A DNA stretch of 64,000 bases from Saccharicrinis carchari (GTDB lineage: Bacteria > Bacteroidota > Bacteroidia > Bacteroidales > Marinilabiliaceae), in NCBI RefSeq assembly GCF_900182605.1, contig NZ_FXTB01000001.1, positions 682,001 through 746,000 on the forward strand, written 5' to 3'. Numbering within the stretch: the stretch's first letter is position 1; each line of letters opens with the position of its first letter. Positions 23,328 through 30,624 of this stretch are shown here, one piece after another. Position numbers and translations under genes: made by a program. The notes beneath the pieces were generated by a model. It did not search any database, had not been told where the DNA came from, and was given only the letters and a program-made list of their open reading frames with translations.

Positions 23328-24062
23328 TTATCTGAAAACATTCGATACCCATTTTTTAAATTTTGAAGAATCAGAAATTGCAATCTCAACTAAGTTATTC
23401 TTTGAACCAAAGCTATGAGTAATTATATCATTCGTATTGCGCTGAACAATACCATTGTCGCAAACCAAATTGCTTTTGTTTACTCTTATGTGGCTCACGT
23501 TATTCGTAATCAATATATCTTCGGCTTCTTTTAATAAAATCTTAAGTCCTTTTATGGGCGCACTATCAATAAAATGCCAATTGGTATATTTTCCTTCAGA
23601 GCTTACGTAGGACAATTTATGTTTTGAAATAAAAAACTGATTTCTTATACCATCGTTAAGTATTATTTTATCCCTTGTGCTTTTCTGGATTTCCTTAGTA
23701 GGAATAAGTTTCAAACAAATTTTTTTCAAAACCTTTTTATTTATTGGTTTTGATAGATAGCCCTGAATTATGGCTGGTCCATCATGATTAATGATATCTT
23801 GAATTGGGCTAAAATGGCTTGTTATAAAAATAACTTGGGCCTCATAATCCAATTTACGAAGAATATCTTTGCCTGATATTCCGGGCATCTCATAATCCAA
23901 AAAAATTACATCAGGTTGTTTGTTGATAATAAAATCTAAGGCCTCAAAAGGATCGGACAAAAGAGCTAACTTAGTTAAAAACGGGTACGTCTGCAGGTTT
24001 TCTTCTATTTGTTTTAAGTAAATAGGTTCATCGTCAACGGCAATGTAATTAACAGTAGTCAT
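23328..24062 (-). CDS. LytTR-family response regulator
   Basis: A 244-aa regulator. The receiver domain has the acidic pocket DDEP at residues 10-13, the phosphoacceptor D56 in VIFLDYEMPG, and a Lys in YLSKPINK. The C-terminal half, from about residue 130, is a LytTR-type DNA-binding domain (DGIRNQFFISKHKLSYVSSE, then HIRVNKSNLV). It overlaps the kinase gene by four bases (ATGA), so the two are one operon and presumably one signalling pair. The operon is transcribed away from the viperin gene, and its regulon may include viperin. Confidence 0.88.
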   Translation of the reverse strand: MTTVNYIAVDDEPIYLKQIEENLQTYPFLTKLALLSDPFEALDFIINKQPDVIFLDYEMPGISGKDILRKLDYEAQVIFITSHFSPIQDIINHDGPAIIQGYLSKPINKKVLKKICLKLIPTKEIQKSTRDKIILNDGIRNQFFISKHKLSYVSSEGKYTNWHFIDSAPIKGLKILLKEAEDILITNNVSHIRVNKSNLVCDNGIVQRNTNDIITHSFGSKNNLVEIAISDSSKFKKWVSNVFR

Positions 24063-25096
24063 ATGGCAATTTTTAGTTTAGCGATATACGTATTCATCTT
24101 AATTTCATTTGTAATAGTAAAATTAGCGTTAACATGCCTTTGTAATAATTTTTCAAAATCATGATTACCTATACCCCCCAAGACCTTCTTATCCATCTTC
24201 GGATGTATAGGAGATACAACCCTATATTCGAGCATTTTATCGGCATAACTCAGGTGTACATTCAATGTCTTATTTGTATGGAAATATCCATGTTTCAAGG
24301 CATTATCGATAAAATTGAAAAATATTGATGGCGGGATATCGAACTCAGATTGATATATCGCATTCTCTATTTCTATTTTTATTCCTTTATTAATTTCAAT
24401 TAATTTACAAAATTTTGTTAAATGAGCAATTTCCATATCAACATGCACCTTATCGGCAGATATACCATAAGTAAGATAATTTAGTATTTCGACCAATAAT
24501 GAAAGGCTTTCGTTTAAATCGTTATTGAAATATTTAATATTTCTTTCTAATCGTTTTGCGGAGAAATACTTATTGCCAAAAAAACTAAATGATGCTTTTG
24601 TGCTATGGATATCAAAATTGACTTTAGACTCTAAAAATACCTTGTTTATTATATTTTTTAAAAGGTGAGGTGACAATCTATATCCCAAAAATTGCTGTTC
24701 TTTTAATTGTGATTTTGTATTGTTTTCATTGAGTTGTTGGTATAAAGCAGAGTACTTTTCTTGATACTTGGTTATTTCTTCATTTAGTTGCTGATTGCTA
24801 GCATATAATTTATCTTTAGCACAGATAAGCTTCTTTATCTCTCCACTCTTCTTCTCCACTAGTACATCTCTACCTTTTACAATTTCAATCGTTTTACTTA
24901 GTTGAAAAGCTGTTTTTTCTAATTCCTTACTCACATCAACTAATTCATTTTCCAACTCCTGATTGGCTCCTTCAACAAACAGCTTTCTGAGGTACGAAAT
25001 AATTAATAGCACGATGGCAACAAGAGCCACGATGGCATATCTATTTCCATCAAACGCATCAACAAATATTTCCTTTATTACTTTCAAAATTGCCAT
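24059..25096 (-). CDS. Membrane-anchored LytS-type histidine kinase, divergent
   Basis: A 345-aa kinase with one predicted transmembrane helix near residues 20-40 and almost no extracytoplasmic domain. A coiled coil (about 45-135) links to the kinase core. The likely phosphorylated His is H144 in RLSPHLLKNIIN, matching the HPHFLFN box of LytS/YehU kinases in degenerate form. ATP-binding motifs include FFNFIDNALKHGY (N box) and a GGIGN loop. Lack of a sensory domain suggests an internal or membrane signal. The gene starts 90 bases from the viperin start on the opposite strand. Confidence 0.83.
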   Translation of the reverse strand: MAILKVIKEIFVDAFDGNRYAIVALVAIVLLIISYLRKLFVEGANQELENELVDVSKELEKTAFQLSKTIEIVKGRDVLVEKKSGEIKKLICAKDKLYASNQQLNEEITKYQEKYSALYQQLNENNTKSQLKEQQFLGYRLSPHLLKNIINKVFLESKVNFDIHSTKASFSFFGNKYFSAKRLERNIKYFNNDLNESLSLLVEILNYLTYGISADKVHVDMEIAHLTKFCKLIEINKGIKIEIENAIYQSEFDIPPSIFFNFIDNALKHGYFHTNKTLNVHLSYADKMLEYRVVSPIHPKMDKKVLGGIGNHDFEKLLQRHVNANFTITNEIKMNTYIAKLKIAI

Positions 25097-25154
25097 TTCA
25101 TTACTTTTTACTGTGAGTTCATTTCTTTTTCTCTATACGCAACTGTGTAAGCAT

Positions 25155-25162
25155 TAGTTTTG
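25155..25162 (+). promoter_or_regulatory. Candidate -7 box of the viperin promoter
   Basis: TAGTTTTG fits the Bacteroidota -7 consensus. It overlaps the in-frame TTG at 25160, so the mRNA would begin after that codon and ATG 25187 becomes the likely viperin start. The -33 region is T-rich without a clear TTTG, which could mean that an activator is needed. Confidence 0.45.
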
Positions 25163-25186
25163 ATTAATCATTCAAAAAATATAACT

Positions 25187-26110
25187 ATGGAAATATCAAA
25201 TCCCATTTTACCATCAGTAAATTTTCATTTATGGAAATCCTGTAACATGCGATGCAATTTTTGCTTTGCCACCTTTCAAGATATTAAGGAGAGCATCTTG
25301 CCCAAAGGCCATCTTACAAGGGAAGAATCCTTAGGAGTAGTGCACGAACTAGCTAATGTAGGGTTCAAAAAAATCACTTTTGCTGGTGGCGAACCTACCC
25401 TGTGTCCTTGGTTACCAGATTTAATTAAAACTGCCAAAAATTTGGGTTTAACAACTATGATTGTAAGCAATGGCTCCATACTCAACAGTAACTTTTTAGA
25501 AGACAACAAAAATCATCTTGACTGGATAGCGATTAGCGTAGATAGCCTAAATCCGGAAACGAATAGAAAAATTGGTCGCCTGGTGAATGGAAAGGAACCT
25601 ATGAGCATCGATACCTATAAATCGATGGCCAATATGATTAAACATTATGGATATGGTTTAAAAATAAACACCGTTGTTAATAATGCCAATAAAACAGAAG
25701 ATATGAATACGTTTATCCGTTACACCAAACCCCAAAGATGGAAGGTCCTCCAAGCCTTATCTATACAGGGACAGAACGATAGGAATACAGGAAGGTTTGA
25801 AGTAAGCAATCATGAGTTTAGCGGCTTTATAGATAAACACAAAACACTTGATGGCATTGTAAATATGGTGGCAGAATCAAACGACGCCATGATAGGCTCC
25901 TATGCCATGGTTGATCCGGAGGGACGATTTTTTGATGATGTTGACGGTAAGCATGGCTATAGCGATCCTATAAATAAGGTGGGTGGCTTAAAAGCGTTAA
26001 AACAAGTACGTTACAATTATGATAAATTTATTGAGCGAGGTGGCCAATATGAGTGGGAGAAAATAACAACTAAACCTAAGCACATAACTCTTTCTGGTGA
26101 AACAGCATAA
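25187..26110 (+). CDS. Prokaryotic viperin (radical SAM, 3'-deoxy-3',4'-didehydro-nucleotide synthase)
   Basis: A 307-aa radical SAM enzyme. The 4Fe-4S cysteines are C19, C23 and C26 in KSCNMRCNFCF (CxxxCxxC). Viperin-specific stretches follow: ITFAGGEPTL, a KINTVVNNAN segment and RWKVLQALSIQGQNDRNTGR, which are shared with animal viperin and prokaryotic viperins and not with ordinary radical SAM enzymes. Characterised members convert CTP, UTP or GTP to 3'-deoxy-3',4'-didehydro analogues that terminate viral RNA synthesis. Which nucleotide this one uses cannot be told. A nucleotide kinase, often found beside prokaryotic viperins, is absent here. Neighbours are a divergent kinase/LytTR pair upstream and a 40-aa Gly-rich protein downstream. 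Confidence 0.9.
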   Translation: MEISNPILPSVNFHLWKSCNMRCNFCFATFQDIKESILPKGHLTREESLGVVHELANVGFKKITFAGGEPTLCPWLPDLIKTAKNLGLTTMIVSNGSILNSNFLEDNKNHLDWIAISVDSLNPETNRKIGRLVNGKEPMSIDTYKSMANMIKHYGYGLKINTVVNNANKTEDMNTFIRYTKPQRWKVLQALSIQGQNDRNTGRFEVSNHEFSGFIDKHKTLDGIVNMVAESNDAMIGSYAMVDPEGRFFDDVDGKHGYSDPINKVGGLKALKQVRYNYDKFIERGGQYEWEKITTKPKHITLSGETA

Positions 26111-26266
26111 GGCAAGAGTACAATTAAGAAATCGCATGGCAAAAAATTAAATGATGTGAACGTCTAAACTTACATCCAATCATCGCTCAAATACAAAGCG
26201 AAATTATTTACATAGGAATATAGTAATCAATCAAATAGTACTTATTAATCTTTAAAATTAAAAATC

Positions 26267-26389
26267 ATGGCAAAATCAAGTGGACTCAAAAATGCACCAA
26301 GCACAACAGGTAAACCTTCTGGCGGAGGAAGAGGTAATAATCCTAGTGGAGGTTCAAAAGGCGGCTCCAAAGGAGGAGGCAAGAAATAA
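26267..26389 (+). CDS. 40-residue Gly/Ser/Lys-rich small protein downstream of viperin
   Basis: ATG 26267 to TAA 26387-26389 encodes 40 residues starting MAKSSGLKNAPSTTGKPSGG and ending in Gly/Lys repeats. It is very basic, disordered in character, and has no membrane segment. A strong terminator follows at 26404-26437, which supports a real transcript. It lies 156 bases after the viperin stop on the same strand. No family is recognised; function is unknown. It could be a nucleic-acid-binding or assembly partner of the defence module, or an unrelated small protein. Confidence 0.6.
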   Translation: MAKSSGLKNAPSTTGKPSGGGRGNNPSGGSKGGSKGGGKK

Positions 26390-26403
26390 TTAGTTGGTCA
26401 ATA

Positions 26404-26437
26404 AAAAATCGGATTGAAAAATACAATCCGATTTTTT
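26404..26437 (+). terminator. Intrinsic terminator after the small Gly-rich gene
   Basis: AAAAATCGGATTG and CAATCCGATTTTTT form a 13-bp stem around an AAAAATA loop, ending in a T-run. It would end transcription of the viperin and small-protein unit. Confidence 0.85.
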
Positions 26438-26579
26438 TCATTTCAATTCTGTAAAGCTATTCATACTGTTGAGACAGAATTCCAATAAGTGGAGAACTGA
26501 ATGGGTTGACTGTGGAATTAAAGCGATAAACGTAACGGCTAAATAGCCAAAAGATGATTGTGGGCTGGAGGAAAAACTT

Positions 26580-27833
26580 TTATAAAACACCTTTCGCTTT
26601 CATGCATGATTCGCCTGCCAGCCACCCGGTAGAATAGGCAATTTGCAGATTGTATCCTCCCGTCTCGGCATCAAGGTCAATCATTTCCCCCGCAAAATAG
26701 AGTCCTTTTACAATTTTGGATTCCATTGTCTTTGGATATATTTCCTTGGTGCTTATGCCTCCGGATGTTATGATGGCTTCGTTGAAAGAGCGATGATTTG
26801 CTATTTCAAATGAGAGATTTTTTAAAAGATGGAGAATCTTTTTCCGCTCTTTTGAAGAAACCTGATTACATTCCTTCTCCGTATCCATATTCAGCAAGTC
26901 GGCATAAACAGGAATCATACTTGCCGGTAACCAAAGCTTAAAAACATTAATAAGCTTTTTGTTTCCATGCTTATTTAAGTCGTGTATTAATTTGTTATCC
27001 AACTTCTTGTCATCAAGCGCAGGTTCCAGGTCAATGACTACCTGGACCTTGTTTTTATCCTGTAATTCACTTACCACTGCTCTGCTTAAAGTGAGTATAA
27101 TGGGTCCCGACAGGCCAAAATGCGTAAAAATCATCTCTCCAACGGCCTCTGCTTTTTTCCTGCCATTCACCCATACCATGGCCTTTACATCTTTCAGGTT
27201 CAGGCCTTGCAGTTTTTGGGCCACATCACCCTCGGTCTCCAGACCTACCAGAGCCGGCCTTACCTTTACAACAGCATGTCCAGCCTGTCGCGCCAGTTCA
27301 TACCCTTCGCCATTTGATCCGGTTTTAGGGTATGATTTCCCTCCTGTTGCCATAATAACATGATTGCTCATGAATTTTTGCCCGTTTGCCTGAACCCCTT
27401 TGATGGACTTGTCTTCAATGATCAACGCTTCTACTCTAAAACCGCATCGTATCTCTACACTACAACGCTTTAACCATAGTAACAGTGCATTTAGTACATC
27501 TTTAGAACGATTGCCGGCCGGAAAATAACGACCATCACTATTCAATACAGCTTCAACACCATGCATTTTAAGCAGTTCGATGATATCTTTAGAAAAAAAA
27601 TGAGAAAAAGCGGGGCGCAGAAAACGTCCGTCGGGATATACATGTTTTATAAATTCACTGATAGGTGAGTTATTGGTGATATTACATCGTCCTTTACCTG
27701 TAATAAGCAGTTTACGTCCTTCCTGCTTCATTTTTTCAAGCACCAGCACCTTGCCGCCCAACTCTGCTGCCCTGCCTGCTGCCAATACCCCTGCTGGTCC
27801 CGCTCCTATAACAATCACGTCAAAATAGTTCAT
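26580..27833 (-). CDS. BaiN/HI0933-like FAD-dependent oxidoreductase
   Basis: A 417-aa flavoprotein. The N-terminal Rossmann fold reads VIGAGPAGVLAAGRAAELGG with the following VLVLEK acidic end. KLLITGKGRCNITN and the C-terminal IITSGGISTKEIYPKTMESK and GLYFAGEMIDLDAETGGYNL are typical of the HI0933/BaiN family (RdsA-like NAD(P)/FAD-dependent oxidoreductases). The physiological substrate is uncertain. It stands alone, 142 bases downstream of the terminator, transcribed toward the viperin unit. Confidence 0.9.
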   Translation of the reverse strand: MNYFDVIVIGAGPAGVLAAGRAAELGGKVLVLEKMKQEGRKLLITGKGRCNITNNSPISEFIKHVYPDGRFLRPAFSHFFSKDIIELLKMHGVEAVLNSDGRYFPAGNRSKDVLNALLLWLKRCSVEIRCGFRVEALIIEDKSIKGVQANGQKFMSNHVIMATGGKSYPKTGSNGEGYELARQAGHAVVKVRPALVGLETEGDVAQKLQGLNLKDVKAMVWVNGRKKAEAVGEMIFTHFGLSGPIILTLSRAVVSELQDKNKVQVVIDLEPALDDKKLDNKLIHDLNKHGNKKLINVFKLWLPASMIPVYADLLNMDTEKECNQVSSKERKKILHLLKNLSFEIANHRSFNEAIITSGGISTKEIYPKTMESKIVKGLYFAGEMIDLDAETGGYNLQIAYSTGWLAGESCMKAKGVL

Positions 27834-28032
27834 CCTTAAAAATGTTGTGATTAATATGCACTGTGTAATGCTTGTTTTTGCTTCATTTTTGAAAAGCGCA
27901 CAAAATACAACTTTCCTGTTAATGGAGTATAGAAGTATTCCTGTTTATCTTCTTTTATCCGTAGTGACCGGCTAATATTTTAAAAAGTTCCTCTCCGGCA
28001 ACAGCCGCTCGAAATATCCGGCTTGTGCCGTT

Positions 28033-28197
28033 AGTGTCAAGTCAAGCATAGGCTGATGGCCCAAACCTTGCTCTTTCTGCCTTGTGCTTCTCAAAAAAAA
28101 GACTCACGTAGCTCAGGCTATGCTCACTTTTTTGTTGATTTGCACAAGGCGAGAGATAGCGGCGGCTTAACCGACACCCTACACCTGACTTGACACT
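28033..28197. repeat. 165-bp palindromic element with terminal inverted repeats
   Basis: The ends AGTGTCAAGTCAAGCATAGG (28033-28052) and the complement of AGTGTCAAGTCAGGTGTAGG (28178-28197) match at 17 of 20 positions. Inside, GCCTTGTGC and GCACAAGGC pair around a further hairpin. There is no open frame. It occupies most of the gap 27834-28238. A MITE or REP-type repeat is the best description; no second copy was found in the window. Confidence 0.6.
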
Positions 28198-28238
28198 AGG
28201 ATACGATGAAGGATTGATTTTTTATAACAAATAAACCA

Positions 28239-28784
28239 TTAATCATAAAATTTAATCCAATCCAGGCATAACTCAAAGCTGCCCGCTTGCTTATCGGCAA
28301 TTAAAAAACCCATTTGCGCCATATCGCCCGAAATCAAGGGCGGTTTATTTTGTAGGGTTCTGCCCCGGTACACAGGCACGAAATCGGTAAAAGGAATTTT
28401 GAACGCTTTCCATTCCTCCTTTTCAGTTTTTATCTTGGCCTGATAGGCGTACCCATCGAAACTCCGATTGGTCCTGAAACGGATGTTGTATATATTTCCA
28501 TCTCCTTTTAAACGCACCATTACACCTTTAAATTCTTTGGGGGGTATTGAACTTAATGCAGTCCTAACGGAAGCGAAGCCACCCTTATTTTCCAAAGATA
28601 CCTCACCGCTGAAAGTGGCTATGCCGTCGGCGTTTAAAGTTATGTTGCTTTGTGATATACCACCCATCACACCATCATTTACAATGTTCCATTGCCCCGA
28701 TGTTTCTGGCGAATTAAAATCGAACAGGGTAGTTTCCCCTTTAGGTATCATTAATCCCATAAGTACAAATATTAAAAACTTCAT
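28239..28784 (-). CDS. CIA30-family protein
   Basis: A 181-aa protein with a short hydrophobic N-terminus (MKFLIFVLMGLMIP) that may be a signal peptide. The remainder is the beta-sandwich CIA30 domain seen in complex I intermediate-associated protein 30: WNIVNDGVMGGISQSNI, FSGEVSLENKGGFASVR and AFKIPFTDFVPVYRGR. In bacteria these domains are thought to bind ligands such as glycans or to assist assembly, but the role is not established. It is monocistronic and divergent from the next gene. Confidence 0.85.
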   Translation of the reverse strand: MKFLIFVLMGLMIPKGETTLFDFNSPETSGQWNIVNDGVMGGISQSNITLNADGIATFSGEVSLENKGGFASVRTALSSIPPKEFKGVMVRLKGDGNIYNIRFRTNRSFDGYAYQAKIKTEKEEWKAFKIPFTDFVPVYRGRTLQNKPPLISGDMAQMGFLIADKQAGSFELCLDWIKFYD

Positions 28785-28882
28785 TTTAAATGTTTAATTA
28801 AATAGCCTTAAACATTAAACATTATTCCTTCAAAAAAGTTAACCGTAAGCAAGCGATTTTTAATCATTAGTAAAAAAGCAAT

Positions 28883-29890
28883 ATGGATTTAGTTACACAA
28901 ACAGTTTTAGGCGCCGCAGTTGGAGAGGTAGTGCTGGGCAAAAAAGCAGGGAACAAGGCCATATTATGGGGTGCTGTAGGTGGTTTAATCCCGGATTTAG
29001 ATGTGCTTGTTTCGCCATTGTACAACACGGTAGATGGTCTTTTTGTGCACCGTGGCTTTAGCCATGCCTTGCTGTTCTCCTTTTTGTTGGCCCCGCCGCT
29101 TGGCTGGCTCATCCATCGTATCCATCGAGAAAAAGAAAGCATAACGGTTCGCCAATGGGCTATGCTCCTATTTTGGGCGGCCTTTACACATCCCCTGTTA
29201 GATTACTTTACGACCTACGGCACCGGTGCTTTTCTGCCTTTTTCCAACTATAGGGTTGAATTCGGCACCATCGGCATTGTAGATATATTTTATACGCTCC
29301 CATTTATTTTTGCACTTTTTGTTATTCCTTTTTTTAAGCGCAGCTCTTTGTTCCGTCGAAGGCTTATCCTAAGCACTGTATTTGTCACCTCGTTTTATTT
29401 GTTGGCGACGGTAGCCAATAAAATGCATGTAAACACTGTTTTTAAAGCCGCGTTTGCCGGGCAGCAGATTAATTATGACAGGTTTAAAACAGCACCTTTG
29501 CCGCTGAGCAATTTTTTATGGATGGGAATGGCCGAAACCGATTCGGGGTATTACATGGCTTTGTACTCCAACTTTGACTCCGAAAAGCCCAAGTATTTTA
29601 TGTATATCCCCCGAAACGAAAAAAAGCTAAGGGAAATTTCAGGAAATGAAGATCTAAAAAAGCTCATCCGCTTTACCAAAGGGTATTATCATGTTGATGA
29701 AGATAAAAACGGGCTGTACCTGGCCGATTTGCGTTTTGGTAAAATGGGTATAGATGAAAACGCGGATTATATTTTCAAGTTCTATCTTAAGGATAAAAAC
29801 GGTAGGGTAGATATTCAAAAATCCACGCAATCGAGGTCTGTGGAGGATGCAGCACTGTCTCAATTAATTTCTCGCATTAAAGGCATATAA
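28883..29890 (+). CDS. YdjM/YbcI-like membrane-bound metal-dependent hydrolase
   Basis: A 335-aa integral membrane protein of the DUF457/YdjM group. Motifs are MDLVTQTVLGAAVGE, GGLIPDLDVL, FVHRGFSHALL and FTHPLLDYFTTYGTGAFLPF, giving His and Asp residues that could bind metal. Four to five membrane helices lie in the first ~190 residues; the C-terminal ~120 residues are soluble. The substrate is unknown for the family. Confidence 0.85.
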   Translation: MDLVTQTVLGAAVGEVVLGKKAGNKAILWGAVGGLIPDLDVLVSPLYNTVDGLFVHRGFSHALLFSFLLAPPLGWLIHRIHREKESITVRQWAMLLFWAAFTHPLLDYFTTYGTGAFLPFSNYRVEFGTIGIVDIFYTLPFIFALFVIPFFKRSSLFRRRLILSTVFVTSFYLLATVANKMHVNTVFKAAFAGQQINYDRFKTAPLPLSNFLWMGMAETDSGYYMALYSNFDSEKPKYFMYIPRNEKKLREISGNEDLKKLIRFTKGYYHVDEDKNGLYLADLRFGKMGIDENADYIFKFYLKDKNGRVDIQKSTQSRSVEDAALSQLISRIKGI

Positions 29891-30020
29891 ATTACATCTA
29901 AAACCCTACCGTGCAATTACTTAAGCGTTTATTTAATCACAATATAACTTCGCAAATATTACGCAATGCTACCTTTAACTGCACCAATTTCAGGCATTCT
30001 GCATTCTAATTTCGAACTAA

Positions 30021-30329
30021 TTATTGCGCAAAAGGACCGTTGTTAATGTTCGAAAGTAGCTCGTTAATTTCAAAAATGCGGCCACGAATTTCTGAATATC
30101 CCATTTGGCTCAGTCTTTCCGAGTGCATAGCTAAATATTTTTCGGCATTCTCCCGGCTGTTAAATAAATATACTCCACCAGCTGTTTTATCTGCCTCATT
30201 TTGCGTCCAGATTTTCCAAATCATGCCTGGTTCATTGTTAATACTTTTTGCAAGTCCGGACATTTGCTTTGCCATTTCCTCTCCAAACGGTCCTGCATGA
30301 GGAAAATCAACATACATAATTACTGTCAT
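30021..30329 (-). CDS. YdhR-like putative monooxygenase
   Basis: A 102-aa protein of the YdhR family, small dimeric alpha/beta-barrel proteins: GPFGEEMAKQMSGLAKSINN, PGMIWKIWTQNEADKTAGG and VYLFNSRENAEKYL. Biochemical function is poorly defined. The gene is alone and has its own promoter with two inverted repeats (30369-30412), indicating specific regulation. Confidence 0.85.
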   Translation of the reverse strand: MTVIMYVDFPHAGPFGEEMAKQMSGLAKSINNEPGMIWKIWTQNEADKTAGGVYLFNSRENAEKYLAMHSERLSQMGYSEIRGRIFEINELLSNINNGPFAQ

Positions 30330-30368
30330 TGTTATAAAATTTAGTTATAGTCTTAAAAAGTTGCATTA

Positions 30369-30412
30369 CAAAGATAGCACTTAAAAGTGCACTTCTTCTA
30401 ATCGAATTAGAA
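30369..30412 (-). promoter_or_regulatory. Promoter with two operator-like palindromes for the YdhR-like gene
   Basis: On the minus strand TATCTTTG (30369-30376) is a good -7 box. Directly upstream are GCACTT-AA-AAGTGC (30377-30390) in the spacer and TTCTAAT-CGA-ATTAGAA (30396-30412) over the -33 position. No TTTG is found at -33. Two palindromes over a promoter suggest a repressor or activator encoded elsewhere. Confidence 0.5.
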
Positions 30413-30624
30413 TACTTTACCAACACCCTAAGCTCCAGCACAAAAAAAGGAGGATACATTATTTGGCTTATCTAAGCTACCAAATACACATAAAGGCGAT
30501 GAACAGAAGCATATATCTGTGGGTTTATTTTTATAAAATATTAAACAAAAAATGCTAAAATGATACTAATGATGCTTAACTTACATCTTTTTCTGTACTC
30601 ATGTAACCCGAATTTTTAAGGCCA

